A DNA stretch of 64,000 bases from CAYLHS01 sp964383535 (GCA_964383535.1 CAYLHS010000002.1:6022-70021), one strand, 5' to 3'. Shown: positions 33,889 through 43,415, counted from the first letter of the stretch. Numbers and translations: made by a program. Notes: generated from the sequence alone by a model not told the origin.

Positions 33889-35613
33889 GTGAGACAAGCC
33901 CTGATGGCAACCTTGCTCGTCGTTGCCACGGCGTGCACCCCCGTATCAACGGCGGGCACCGCCACCTCACGTGCGAGCACGTCTACGACATCGACGACCT
34001 CGACTCCGACGTCCACCACTTCCGCGCCGACCACGACCGTCCTACCAACAACCACGACCGCCCCACCAACAACCGCGACGATCGCCCCACCAAGCGGGGG
34101 CAACTGGGACGATCGGGTCTTCTACGAGATCTTCGTACGGTCGTTCATGGATTCGGACGGCGACGGCATCGGGGACTTCAACGGCATCACCTCGAAGCTC
34201 GACTACCTCAACGACGGCGATCCTTCCACGACAACCGACCTCGGGGTCACCGGCATCTGGCTGATGCCGATCTTCGTATCACCGTCGTACCACGGGTACG
34301 ACGTGATCGACTACACAGACGTGAACCCGGACTACGGCACGCTCGACGATCTGCGGAATCTGGTGAATGAGGCGCACAAAAGGGGCATCGCCGTCATCCT
34401 CGACTTCCCCATCAATCACACGTCGCAATACAACCCGTGGTTTCAGAAGTCGCAGGCGGGCGACGCTGAGTACACGGATTGGTACATCTGGTCCGATACC
34501 GACCCCGGAACCCGCGGACCGTGGGGCGAAAAGGTGTGGTACCGGACCGGCGACCACTACTACTTCGCCTTGTTCGCCTCGAACATGCCCGACCTGAACC
34601 TCCGGAACGACGACGTGACCAGCGAGCTGTACGACATCGCAGACTTCTGGCTTGCCCTCGGTGTCGACGGATTCCGGCTCGATGCGGCCCAACACCTCAT
34701 CGAGGACGGCTCCATCATGGAGAACACACCCGAGACCAAGCAATGGCTCGCTGCGTTCGATGAACACATCCACGAGGTAGCCCCTGACTCATTCATCATC
34801 GGCGAAGTATGGAACTCGACCGATGTGTCCGCTTCGTACGTCCCCGAATCCGTCGACTCGACATTCGAGTTCGACCTGTCGGACGCCTGGCTCCAGGCAG
34901 CGAAGGACGGCCATGCGCCTCCATTCGACGAGGCTCTGGCCACCGCCCTCGCCGACTACCCCGTCGATTCGTTCGGCACGTTTCTGACGAATCACGACAT
35001 GAACCGAGTCATGAGCCAGCTCGCCGCGAACATCGACCTGGCCGAGCTGTCGGCAACATGGCTCCTGACCGGTCCCGGCATCCCGTTTCTCTACTACGGC
35101 GAGGAGGTAGGCCTCCGAGGCATCAAGCCGGATCCACAGATCCGCACGCCGATGCCGTGGACGTCCGAGAAAGGACGGGTCGGATTCACCACGGGAGTGC
35201 CGTGGGAGCTCCCCTGGACCGGGTACGACACGTTCAACGTCGCTGATGAGACCGGTGATCCCGACTCCCTGCTCAGCACGTACCGAACGCTGATCCACTT
35301 GCGTGAAGCCACACCTGCCCTTGACCACGGCACCACGATGCTGGTGGAGGCCGGCTCCGAGCATCTCGTCTCCTATCTTCGATCAGAGGGAACCGGCCAT
35401 GTGCTCGTCGTCCTCAACTTGTCGAAGGATCCCGTCTCGGACTACGGGCTGACGCTCACATCAGGACCACTTGCCGACGCGGTGAAGACCGAGTCCCTGG
35501 TCGGACCGAACGCCTCGACGCCGGAAGTGACCGACGGTGGATTCAATGGATACAGGCCCGTCGGGAGCGTGGCAGGCTACGGCAGGTTGGTGATCGATCT
35601 CAGCGATCGGTGA
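33889..35613 (+). CDS. Surface-anchored GH13 alpha-glucosidase/amylase
   Basis: 574 aa. Lipoprotein signal (VVATAC), Thr-rich linker (~20-65), then a full GH13 barrel: RVFYEIFVRSFMDSDGDGIGD, DFPINHTS, nucleophile Asp in GFRLDAAQH, acid/base Glu in FIIGEVWNS, and transition-state Asp in FLTNHDMNR, with a C-terminal beta domain. It resembles oligo-1,6-glucosidase and trehalose-synthase-like enzymes. It degrades alpha-glucans outside the cell. The GTG lies 8 nt after TATCCT (33875-33880). Its 3' end overlaps xthA by 14 nt, tail to tail. Confidence 0.9.
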   Translation: MRQALMATLLVVATACTPVSTAGTATSRASTSTTSTTSTPTSTTSAPTTTVLPTTTTAPPTTATIAPPSGGNWDDRVFYEIFVRSFMDSDGDGIGDFNGITSKLDYLNDGDPSTTTDLGVTGIWLMPIFVSPSYHGYDVIDYTDVNPDYGTLDDLRNLVNEAHKRGIAVILDFPINHTSQYNPWFQKSQAGDAEYTDWYIWSDTDPGTRGPWGEKVWYRTGDHYYFALFASNMPDLNLRNDDVTSELYDIADFWLALGVDGFRLDAAQHLIEDGSIMENTPETKQWLAAFDEHIHEVAPDSFIIGEVWNSTDVSASYVPESVDSTFEFDLSDAWLQAAKDGHAPPFDEALATALADYPVDSFGTFLTNHDMNRVMSQLAANIDLAELSATWLLTGPGIPFLYYGEEVGLRGIKPDPQIRTPMPWTSEKGRVGFTTGVPWELPWTGYDTFNVADETGDPDSLLSTYRTLIHLREATPALDHGTTMLVEAGSEHLVSYLRSEGTGHVLVVLNLSKDPVSDYGLTLTSGPLADAVKTESLVGPNASTPEVTDGGFNGYRPVGSVAGYGRLVIDLSDR

Positions 35614-36385
35614 ACTCGGCAATCACGGGTGCGTGGTCGCTCGGCTTGCCTTCACCGGCCGTCGGTCTGCGCTCGTTTCGGTCGACCCGCACCTCGGTGC
35701 AGCGGTGGGCGAGTGACAGTGTGCCGAGGATGAGATCGATGCGCAGGCCGAGGCCCCGATGGAAGGCTCCTCCCCTGTAGTCCCACCAGGTGAACGGACC
35801 GTTCTGGTCGTCGTGGATGCGTAGGAGATCGACGAACCCCCAGTCCATCATGGCTCTCAGGCGTCTGCGCTCCGCTTCGGAATGGTGCACCTGGCCGGAT
35901 AGGAGCTCCGGATCGTAGACGTCCCGGTCGTCAGGGGTGATGTTGAAGTCCCCGGCGATAACGACGTTGCCACCGGGATCGAACGTCTCGGCGATCCACC
36001 TTTGGAGCGCCTCGAGCCACGCCAGCTTGACCTCGTACATCGGATCAGAGAGGTCGCGTCCATTGACGACATACGCGCTGATAGTCGTCAGGTCACCGAA
36101 AGTTGCAGCGATGACCCTTGCTTCGTCCGAGATCGGGTCATCGGTGAATCCCGTCGTAGTCGCGTCAGGTTCGGCACGCGAGAGGATCGCCACGCCATTG
36201 AACGGCGCCTGTCCGTGTGTGACCGCGTGGTATCCGGCCGCCTGAATCTCGAGAAACGGAAAGTCGTGGTCGAGGAGTTTGGTCTCTTGCAGTAACAGGA
36301 AATCGGGCTGCTCCCGCGCCAGGAGGGCAAGGACCCTCGGGAGGCGGGCGCGTAGGGAATTGACATTCCACGTGATGAGCCGCAT
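35600..36385 (-). CDS. xthA: Exodeoxyribonuclease III
   Basis: 261 aa endonuclease/exonuclease/phosphatase-fold enzyme that cleaves at abasic sites in base-excision repair. The conserved LITWNVNSLRAR, LQETKL (metal Glu), GDFNI and C-terminal SDHAPV (catalytic Asp-His) are present. ATG 36385 begins the conserved MRLITWNVN; TACCCT (36398-36393) is 7 nt upstream. Confidence 0.94.
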   Translation of the reverse strand: MRLITWNVNSLRARLPRVLALLAREQPDFLLLQETKLLDHDFPFLEIQAAGYHAVTHGQAPFNGVAILSRAEPDATTTGFTDDPISDEARVIAATFGDLTTISAYVVNGRDLSDPMYEVKLAWLEALQRWIAETFDPGGNVVIAGDFNITPDDRDVYDPELLSGQVHHSEAERRRLRAMMDWGFVDLLRIHDDQNGPFTWWDYRGGAFHRGLGLRIDLILGTLSLAHRCTEVRVDRNERRPTAGEGKPSDHAPVIAEFTDR

Positions 36386-36530
36386 GAGCAGGAGGGTAGT
36401 TGACGGTTGCGTCGGGCCGGACCAGGCAGTATGCACCTGTCACTTGATGCCAGTCGTCGAGACCGAATGCCTCGGTATTGCCTACTCCTCGCTCTAGGGT
36501 TGCCAGTCGAGACCCAAGCAGGTGTGTGTG

Positions 36531-37283
36531 ATGAGGCGGATGGTGGCCACGGACATGGACGGAACGTTCATCGGCGACGACGACACGATGCACGTACTTT
36601 GGGACGACCTCCAAGCCGCCGACATCACCCTCACCTTCTCGACCGGTCGCAACATTCCTGCCATCGAGACCTTCTATGCAGACCACGATGAGGATCGCCG
36701 CGCGATTGCGTGCGTGTGCATGGTCGGCACGGAGGTCTGGTTCTTCGACGGCGGCCAGTACCGTCTGGATCCTGGCTGGAGTGACTACATCTCCGAAGCG
36801 TGGGACAAGGATGCCGTCGAAGACATCCTGCGCGAGCTGCCCGGCGCACACATCCAGGAAGCGGAGTGGCAATCTCCCTTCAAGGCCTCGTACTTCCTCG
36901 AAGACGACGCCGACGCAGGTCTCGCCCACATCCAACGGCGCCTCGACGAACTCGGCCTTCGGGCCAAGGTGATCTACTCGGCCGGCAAGTTCCTCGACTT
37001 GCTCCCCCACCGATCCGGCAAAGGAGGCGCGGTTCGCTATCTGGCCGAGCAACTCGGCATGGACCAGGTCGTTGTCGCTGGGGACACCGGCAACGATCTC
37101 GACATGATGCGTGCCGATCTCGGCTTCAGCTGCATCGCTGTCGGCAACGCCACCGAAGAACTCGCATCGGTCCACGAACCGCAGATCTACCATGCAGACG
37201 CACCTTACGCGGCGGGGATTCGCGAGGGATTGGAGCACTACGGCTGGCTTTCTCCACAAGATGTGGGCAAAGATGGCCGATAG
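36531..37283 (+). CDS. HAD phosphatase, sucrose-phosphatase/mannosylfructose-phosphatase type
   Basis: 250 aa Cof/SPP-like HAD enzyme. Motif I DMDGT (nucleophile Asp), motif II TFSTGRN, a Lys in the HRSGKGGAV region, and motif IV GDTGNDLDM. It directly precedes and overlaps a GT4 glycosyltransferase of the sucrose-phosphate-synthase type, so it probably removes the phosphate from that enzyme's disaccharide-phosphate product. Start ATG 36531; a GTG 9 nt earlier is possible. Confidence 0.82.
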   Translation: MRRMVATDMDGTFIGDDDTMHVLWDDLQAADITLTFSTGRNIPAIETFYADHDEDRRAIACVCMVGTEVWFFDGGQYRLDPGWSDYISEAWDKDAVEDILRELPGAHIQEAEWQSPFKASYFLEDDADAGLAHIQRRLDELGLRAKVIYSAGKFLDLLPHRSGKGGAVRYLAEQLGMDQVVVAGDTGNDLDMMRADLGFSCIAVGNATEELASVHEPQIYHADAPYAAGIREGLEHYGWLSPQDVGKDGR

Positions 37284-38688
37284 GGATTACAGCGTCCAAG
37301 GAGAGATCGTGACCGGCGCTTTCGCGGATCCCGGCCGAACACATGTCCTCATGGTCACCAACCATGGTGTCCATGAATGGAAGGTGATTCCCGGCCTGCC
37401 CGACACAGGTGGCCAGAACGTATACGTGAACCAATTCAGCGAGGCACTCGTCGCGCAGGGGTACCGAGTGACGATCGTCAACCGCGGCGGCTACCCGAAC
37501 CCATCGACCGGACGGCCACAGGTGGGCACGAGATACCACCCTTCAGGACACGCTCGGATCCTGTACCTGGAAGATGGAGATCCTGAATTCGTCCGCAAGG
37601 AAGACATGGCCGAACACATCCCCGCCCTCGTCACGGATCTCCAGGCCAAACTCGCGTCAGACGCGGACACCTATCAGTTGATCATCTCCCACTACTGGGA
37701 TGCCGGAGCCCTCGGCGCAAGCCTCAATCTTCGGGCAGCGACCCGCGTTCCCCACGTCTGGGTACCGCACTCGCTCGGAGCTCTGAAAAAGCGCAACATG
37801 GATCCGTCCACGTGGCACGGGCTTCGCATCGACGAGCGGATCCAACACGAAAAGGCGCTGCTCCCGGAGCTCGATGGTGCCGTCGCAACGTCCACCGCCA
37901 TTCGTGACACCTTCCTCAACGACTACGGGTACATGCCGAAGTACCTCTTGCCGCCATGCGTCGACATCGACCGGTACCGCCCCCGCGCCGGGAGCGAGTG
38001 CGATCACATCTTCGAGTTCCTCGCTGCGCACTCCAACCGCACGGCCGCGGAGTTGCGAACCCGCACAATCGTCACCGAGATCAGCCGGACCGATCGCACA
38101 AAGCGCAAGGACGTCCTCATCAATGCGTTTGCCCGGGTTCATGAGCGGTTGCGCGGCGCATTCCTGGTCGTCGCGCTCGATCCGCACGCGGGACCGGCCT
38201 ACGACGAGGCGGCAGCCCTGATCCATGACCTGCATCTCGAGGATGACGTAGCGGTCCTCGGCTCGGTGTGGGAACAGCTCCCGTGTCTGTACGCCGTGAC
38301 GGCCGTCTACTGCACGCCCTCGGTCATGGAGGGATTCGGGATGAGTGCAGAGGAGGCGGCCGCCACCGGTAAACCTGTGATCGCCTCCGACCTTGTTCCC
38401 TTCGCTACCGAACACCTGCTGGGCGGGAACCCGAGCCACGTTCGTTTCGACGGCCTCGCCGACCCGAAGCGTGTTCTGCTCCAGGGCGAAGGCGCGATCG
38501 TCGTACCGGCCGACGATGTCGAAGGGTTCGCCCACGCTTTGGAAATGCTCCTCAGCAACGACCAGCTCAGAGCTGACATGGGCGACAAGGCACTGGGCAT
38601 CACCGTTCCCTATTTCACATGGGAACGACGAACTCGAGATCTTCTCAACGACCTTGGAGTCACGCCGACCCACAATCCTGCATCGTGA
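37273..38688 (+). CDS. GT4 glycosyltransferase, sucrose-phosphate-synthase-like (1)
   Basis: 471 aa GT-B enzyme. N-terminal HVLMVTNHGVHEWKVIPGLP is followed by DTGGQNVYVNQF, the sugar-acceptor loop of sucrose/mannosylfructose-phosphate synthases. FVRKEDM and SHYWDAG are shared with the second GT4 at 39.6 kb, and the C-terminal EGFGMSAEEAAATGKPV is the GT4 E..x7..E nucleotide-sugar motif. It likely makes a fructose-containing disaccharide phosphate as compatible solute. Starts inside the HAD gene (ATG 37261 or 37273), so translationally coupled. Confidence 0.82.
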   Translation: MADRDYSVQGEIVTGAFADPGRTHVLMVTNHGVHEWKVIPGLPDTGGQNVYVNQFSEALVAQGYRVTIVNRGGYPNPSTGRPQVGTRYHPSGHARILYLEDGDPEFVRKEDMAEHIPALVTDLQAKLASDADTYQLIISHYWDAGALGASLNLRAATRVPHVWVPHSLGALKKRNMDPSTWHGLRIDERIQHEKALLPELDGAVATSTAIRDTFLNDYGYMPKYLLPPCVDIDRYRPRAGSECDHIFEFLAAHSNRTAAELRTRTIVTEISRTDRTKRKDVLINAFARVHERLRGAFLVVALDPHAGPAYDEAAALIHDLHLEDDVAVLGSVWEQLPCLYAVTAVYCTPSVMEGFGMSAEEAAATGKPVIASDLVPFATEHLLGGNPSHVRFDGLADPKRVLLQGEGAIVVPADDVEGFAHALEMLLSNDQLRADMGDKALGITVPYFTWERRTRDLLNDLGVTPTHNPAS

Positions 38689-39590
38689 CCGATTTCGCCG
38701 ACACACTCACCAACACCTGGCAGGCTCAGAACGATGAGGGGTTCCTCCTGTCCGCCCCGGAAGGCATCGAGGAACGGTCCCTGCCGGATCCGGATGTCGG
38801 CGTCACCTACCGACTTCGCTGGATGCCACATAGGGAAATCCGCTCGGACACCGCCGAACTGGAACGACGCGGGATACTCAACCCCAACCGTCGTGACGAG
38901 GACCTGTTTCGCGACCCGCGAGACCCGTCGGGCCGGCACTGCTTCCTCTGCGCTCAGAACATCGCCGAGTGCAACCCGATGGAGCGGCTCATCCCCGTTC
39001 GGCTGGCCGGCCGTGACTATCTGATCGGCGCCAACTTCGCCTGGATCGAACAGAACCACTTCACGGTCATGGCAGCAGAACACGTCGACCAAGACTTCAC
39101 TCCTCACGTTCTCGACGCGATGGTCGACTTGTACCGACGTGCAGGCGGGGAGTACCGAGTGCTGTACAACGGAGCGCAGGCCGGAGCGACGATCCCCTGG
39201 CATCTTCACTACCAGATCACCACCGAACGCCTTCCCGTGGAGGACCTGCCGGAGGGGAGCGAAGCCCGCTACCCGGCGGCGCTGCGGCGCGTCCAGGTAG
39301 ATGGACAAGGAACACTCACCGCGCTCGCCGCGGTGAACGACTGGATCGCGCCGGACCCTGAGCACCGTCGTGTCAACGTGCTCATCGCCGGCGCGGTCGC
39401 CCAGCCGATGGTGCACGTATTCTTCAGGGACCGTCGCCTTTCGCACGCCACGATCAAGGGCCTGATGGGTGGGTTCGAAATATGTGGTGACCTCATCTAC
39501 AGCGAGCCTGACAAGCGCACCATCTTCGAGACTGCCACCGTTGAAACGGCCCGCAACGCGATCGCCGAGGTGCGACCCCCCGAAACATGA
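38685..39590 (+). CDS. DUF4922 / HIT-GalT-like nucleotidyltransferase or phosphorylase
   Basis: 301 aa. A Cys pair in HCFLCAQN, GRDYLIGANFAWIEQNHFTVM, and the HIT-type active-site segment IPWHLHYQIT (H.H.Q) are visible. DUF4922 proteins are related to ATP adenylyltransferases and GDP-hexose phosphorylases, so this could recycle or supply a nucleotide sugar for the neighbouring glycosyltransferases; that is inference. The GTG overlaps the stop of the GT4 gene (GTGA), making it the third gene of the operon. Confidence 0.75.
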   Translation: MTDFADTLTNTWQAQNDEGFLLSAPEGIEERSLPDPDVGVTYRLRWMPHREIRSDTAELERRGILNPNRRDEDLFRDPRDPSGRHCFLCAQNIAECNPMERLIPVRLAGRDYLIGANFAWIEQNHFTVMAAEHVDQDFTPHVLDAMVDLYRRAGGEYRVLYNGAQAGATIPWHLHYQITTERLPVEDLPEGSEARYPAALRRVQVDGQGTLTALAAVNDWIAPDPEHRRVNVLIAGAVAQPMVHVFFRDRRLSHATIKGLMGGFEICGDLIYSEPDKRTIFETATVETARNAIAEVRPPET

Positions 39591-39616
39591 CGCCGGCAGG
39601 CCGGCCGGTTCGTGGC

Positions 39617-40903
39617 CTAGTAGCGATCCCTGTCGTGCAGGCTCCTCGCCTGCTCGAATGTCGCTCGCGTCCTTCTGGCGATACCACGCCAACCGAACAT
39701 GCGACGGGCGAATCTGGCCCCGGTGATCGAAAGACGTTCCTGAAGCTGGGGGTAGCGCAGAGGCATCGACAGCATGACGGCGAACTCACGGGGACGTTTG
39801 GGGTCCGCGAACAGCGCATGGGATCCGAAGTCGAACATCTCCTCGAGACCGCCATGGATGGTCACCACGCACGGCGTCCCACACGCCATCGCTTCGACAG
39901 CAGTCATCCCGAACGGTTCATAACGAGATGGCAAAGCGAACACGGGCGCTGCGCGGTAGTACCTGGGCATATTCTCATCCTCGATGTGCCCGAGCCACCT
40001 CACGTGTTCGGTCACATCGATCTCGCCCGCGAGCGACTTCCACTTGTCGACCCTTCGCTCGTCCGCGCCTGAATTGGCGCCGATCGCCAACTGGAGACGC
40101 GCGTCGGGAACCAGCTCGCGCAGCTCTGGCAGTGCTCGGATCAGCAGGTCATAGCCCTTGTTGGCAGCGGCCCGTCCGACCGTGTACACGTCGTGCTTGC
40201 GGAACTTGATCCGGCGGCGAGCAACGGCGATCTCCGCATGTGTGATCGGGGTATACCGCGACTCGTCGATTCCCGGCGGAATCATCGAGATGTGCGGCGC
40301 GGGAACGTCGTAGTCCTCGATCAGCAACTCGATCTGCTGGTTGCTCGTCGCGATCACCTGATCGCATCTGCGATAGACGAGGAATTCCTTGCGAATCCGT
40401 TCTTCGAACCGGTAGTCCGACTCGATCTTCTGTGTGTCGCCCTGCATGCCCCGTCGTTTCCACGAGCCGAGCGAGTGGGGGGTGTGGATGTGCGTGATGT
40501 CCAGCTCTTCGCCGATCTGTTGTCCGGCGAAACCTGCGTCCCAGTAGTGCGAGTTGATGTACTCATAGCTGAGGCCGTGGTCGCGGAGTGTGTCGAGGAA
40601 TCTGCGGACGAACTCGTCGAGGTGGTCGTGCATGTCTTCTTTGCGAATGAAGTCCGGTCCGCCGAATGGGATCCTCCAGACCCGAAGGTGAGGGCCCATG
40701 TCGTCGAATTCCGGCTGGTCCTCGAACCTGCGGGTGACGATGTCCACCGCGTGGCCAAGCTCCACGAGCTGCTTGGCGAGTTCCAGGACGAAGACGACCT
40801 GACCACCCGTGTCCGGGAGTCCAAGTTCCGGCGCCGCAGAGAAGTATCCGTGCAGGGAGAGCATCAGGATTCTCGGAGGGCTGAAACCGGGTATGTGCTC
40901 CAT
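39617..40903 (-). CDS. GT4 glycosyltransferase, sucrose-phosphate-synthase-like (2)
   Basis: 428 aa. N-terminal LMLSLHGYFSAAPELGLPDT, then GGQVVFVLELAK, is the classic signature of sucrose-phosphate and mannosylfructose-phosphate synthases. FIRKEDMHDH and INSHYWDAG match glycosyltransferase 1, and EPFGMTAVEAMACGTP carries the GT4 glutamates. It is convergent with the HAD-GT4-DUF4922 operon and probably belongs to the same pathway, either as a second synthase or for a different acceptor. Confidence 0.85.
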   Translation of the reverse strand: MEHIPGFSPPRILMLSLHGYFSAAPELGLPDTGGQVVFVLELAKQLVELGHAVDIVTRRFEDQPEFDDMGPHLRVWRIPFGGPDFIRKEDMHDHLDEFVRRFLDTLRDHGLSYEYINSHYWDAGFAGQQIGEELDITHIHTPHSLGSWKRRGMQGDTQKIESDYRFEERIRKEFLVYRRCDQVIATSNQQIELLIEDYDVPAPHISMIPPGIDESRYTPITHAEIAVARRRIKFRKHDVYTVGRAAANKGYDLLIRALPELRELVPDARLQLAIGANSGADERRVDKWKSLAGEIDVTEHVRWLGHIEDENMPRYYRAAPVFALPSRYEPFGMTAVEAMACGTPCVVTIHGGLEEMFDFGSHALFADPKRPREFAVMLSMPLRYPQLQERLSITGARFARRMFGWRGIARRTRATFEQARSLHDRDRY

Positions 40904-41020
40904 GAGATCCTGGCTCCTTCCCGGCGCCCCTACGGGACCTGTTGCCCGCGATGAAGAACGCCTTTGGCGGACCTCTCTGCCTCACCCTACCAAAGGGCAC
41001 AGCGAACGAGAGGGGGTCGA

Positions 41021-41293
41021 CTACTCGTCGATCGCGGCGGCGAAGCCGGTGTCTTGACCCGTCAGACCGCCTACCGAGTGGGTCGTCAATCGCAGGGTGA
41101 CCTTGTTCCAGCTGATCTGGATATCGGGATGATGAAAGGCCTTCTCAGCGAGCATGGCCACTCTGGTCACGAACGAAAAGGCTTCGATGAAATCCGAGAA
41201 CGCGTATGTGCGAGTGAGCGTTTCGCCATCCAGCGACCATGCCGGGTGTGCGGTCAGGAACTCGGTTCGCTCCGCAGGTGTGAGGAGATCCAC
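41021..41293 (-). CDS. Pterin-4a-carbinolamine dehydratase
   Basis: 90 aa. The family core AEKAFHHPDIQISWNKVTLR, followed by LTTHSVGGLT, supplies the catalytic His-His-Pro motif. It dehydrates 4a-hydroxytetrahydropterin or related pterins; the bacterial role is often in molybdopterin or aromatic hydroxylase recycling. GTG 41293 is chosen because it begins at the usual DLLTPAER and lies 7 nt after TAGAGT (41306-41301). A TTG at 41323 would extend it by 10 residues. Confidence 0.9.
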   Translation of the reverse strand: MDLLTPAERTEFLTAHPAWSLDGETLTRTYAFSDFIEAFSFVTRVAMLAEKAFHHPDIQISWNKVTLRLTTHSVGGLTGQDTGFAAAIDE

Positions 41294-41341
41294 GTACGTG
41301 ACTCTACGAGGCTTGTGGCCCAATCATGCTTGCATGGGCGC

Positions 41342-41698
41342 ATGGCACTCAACGTGCTCGGCACCGAACTGCAGCCCTGCTCATTCGACCCGCTCACCGG
41401 GTACCACAGAAACGGTTACTGCGACACGGGTTCCGGAGACGTGGGTGTCCATGCGGTGTGTGCCAGGGTTACTGCCGAGTTCCTCGAGTTCTCCAAGCGA
41501 GCCGGCAACGACCTGTCGACACCGCAACCGTTCTACGCGTTCCCGGGGCTCGTGCCCGGTGACCAATGGTGCCTGGTGGCCGCCCGCTGGCAGGAAGCAC
41601 TCGAAGCGGGTGTTGCCCCACCTGTCGTGCTCGAGTCCACCCACGCAGGAGCCCTCGAGTGGGTCAGCCTCGACGACTTGAAGGCGCACGCGTCATAG
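41342..41698 (+). CDS. DUF2237 family protein
   Basis: 118 aa, single DUF2237 domain: NVLGTELQPCSFDPLTGYHR.GYC.TG..D.G.H.VCA at the N-terminus and PGDQWCLVAARWQEAL with APPVVLESTH at the C-terminus. Three conserved Cys are in place. Function unknown. Divergent from the pterin dehydratase. Confidence 0.88.
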   Translation: MALNVLGTELQPCSFDPLTGYHRNGYCDTGSGDVGVHAVCARVTAEFLEFSKRAGNDLSTPQPFYAFPGLVPGDQWCLVAARWQEALEAGVAPPVVLESTHAGALEWVSLDDLKAHAS

Positions 41699-41742
41699 AC
41701 GCCAGCGGCGGCATGGTGCCGGTGCGATCCCCCTGCGGGTGG

Positions 41743-41958
41743 TCACGCAGCAGCGGGAAAGATCGTGACGATGTCGTGAAGCGGGATGGATTCGGTTCCG
41801 GTTTCGTGGCGGAGCAGAAGCGCCCAGCCTCCGAATGGGACCTCCATCCCCAGATACTCACCGACGACGACCGCGTCGTCCGTGGTTGCCAGATATGTCG
41901 TTCCGCACCGAAGGTGGTTGAACCGTGCACGGGTGAACGAAGACTGTCGTGCCCTCAT
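41743..41958 (-). CDS. Small protein of unknown function downstream of the helicase
   Basis: 71 aa. AAAGGAG lies 6 nt before the ATG, and it starts 23 nt after the DEAD-box helicase stop, so it is probably the second gene of that transcript. The sequence alternates beta-like segments (TTYLATTDDAVVVGEYLG; WALLLRHETGTESIPL) and could be a small beta barrel. No family recognised. Confidence 0.55.
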   Translation of the reverse strand: MRARQSSFTRARFNHLRCGTTYLATTDDAVVVGEYLGMEVPFGGWALLLRHETGTESIPLHDIVTIFPAAA

Positions 41959-41981
41959 AGGCACTCCTTTCTGAGGCTGAG

Positions 41982-43415
41982 TCAGGGGCGGCCGCGCCGG
42001 GGTCTGGCGGCGCTCACCTTGAGGTTTCGGCCATCCAGTGTCGACCCGTTGAGCGCTTCGATCGCCGCCTGAGCAGCGGGGACGGTCATATCGATGAACC
42101 CGAACCCCCTGGAGCGGCCGGTTCGCCGGTCGGTGACGATGGTCGAACCGCTCACTTCGCCGAAGCGGGCGAACATCGCTCGCATCTCATCGGCAGTCGT
42201 CCGCCACGGCAGATTCGCAACGTAGAGGCTCAGACGATCCTCCCCCTTGGGGGGCAGCATCGAGCCGGTGGGCCGCGTCACCTCCGGCGTCCGCCGCTCG
42301 AATCGACCGTTCGGAGCTTCAATTGGGATCCGCAGACCGAGCTCTCGCTGCATGCGACGCATCGGCGCGCGCTGTGCGCTGGTCACCAGCGTGATAACGG
42401 TGCCGGCTGCCCCGGCCCGCGCGGTTCGTCCCGACCGATGGACGTAGTCCTTGGCGTCTCCTGGTGGGTCGAAGTGGATGACCGACGCGACGGCATCGAT
42501 GTGGATCCCTCTCGCTGCGACGTCAGTCGCGACAAGGGCCTGGACACGACCGGATGTGAACTCCTGGAGTGCTCTGGTTCGTTGACTCTGCGATCTGCCG
42601 CCGTGGAGGGCCACAGCACGGACCCCACACCTGGCGAGTTGCTTCACGAGCCGGTCGGCACCGTGTCGGGTGCGTGTGAACACGATGGAACGGCCCTGGG
42701 CCTCCACGAGATCGGCGGTGTGCTGCACGCGATCGTGATGCTGGACCAACCAGAAGTGGTGTTCGGCGTCGATCGCCTCCTCTTCGGTCCCCCCGACTTC
42801 GTGAACGATGGGATCGTGCTGGTAGTCGCGGCTCAGCACGGCGACATCACCGTCGAGCGTCGCCGAGAACAGCAGAGTCTGACGATGCTCGGGCGTTCCG
42901 TCCAGGATCCTGCGGACGACCGGAAGAAACCCCATGTCGGCCATCCGATCCGCCTCGTCGATCACGGCGATGTCCACGTGTCCGAGATCGACCGTACCCT
43001 GGCCGATGAGATCCTCGAGACGTCCCGGGGTGGCGACGAGGACATCGACACCCCTGCGCAGCGCGTTCCGTTGCGGGCCGTATCCGACCCCGCCATAGAC
43101 GGCGAAGACATGCCGATCAACGGCCTTGGCGAGGGGAGACAGCTCTCGCTTGATCTGTTCAGCGAGTTCACGCGTCGGCGCGAGCACGAGCGCCCGTGGA
43201 CGGTGACGATTCGCTTTGCGGACGTTGGTGAGGAGTGGGAGACCGAATGCGAGGGTCTTGCCGGACCCTGTCGGTGCCTTGCCAGAGACATCTCGTCCGG
43301 CGAGCGCATCTGGGATCGTCGCCGCCTGAACGGGGAACGTTTCAACGATGTCGCGGTCGGCGAGCACGCTGACGAGTCGGCCAGGCAGGCCGAGTTGATC
43401 GAAGTGGGTAGGCAT
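41982..43415 (-). CDS. DEAD-box RNA helicase with C-terminal RRM domain
   Basis: 477 aa. Helicase motifs are Q-motif region (FPVQAATIPDAL), I (PTGSGKT), II (DEAD), III (SAT) and VI (HRSGRTARAG). Residues ~395-477 are a canonical RNA-recognition motif with RNP2 LYVANLPW and RNP1 RGFGFIDM, joined by a short basic linker. Bacterial DEAD-box helicases normally carry other C-terminal RNA-binding domains (for example the DbpA-type), so a eukaryote-like RRM is distinctive. Likely role: ribosome assembly or RNA unwinding in the cold. About 180 nt of non-coding sequence separates it from pckA upstream. Confidence 0.92.
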   Translation of the reverse strand: MPTHFDQLGLPGRLVSVLADRDIVETFPVQAATIPDALAGRDVSGKAPTGSGKTLAFGLPLLTNVRKANRHRPRALVLAPTRELAEQIKRELSPLAKAVDRHVFAVYGGVGYGPQRNALRRGVDVLVATPGRLEDLIGQGTVDLGHVDIAVIDEADRMADMGFLPVVRRILDGTPEHRQTLLFSATLDGDVAVLSRDYQHDPIVHEVGGTEEEAIDAEHHFWLVQHHDRVQHTADLVEAQGRSIVFTRTRHGADRLVKQLARCGVRAVALHGGRSQSQRTRALQEFTSGRVQALVATDVAARGIHIDAVASVIHFDPPGDAKDYVHRSGRTARAGAAGTVITLVTSAQRAPMRRMQRELGLRIPIEAPNGRFERRTPEVTRPTGSMLPPKGEDRLSLYVANLPWRTTADEMRAMFARFGEVSGSTIVTDRRTGRSRGFGFIDMTVPAAQAAIEALNGSTLDGRNLKVSAARPRRGRP

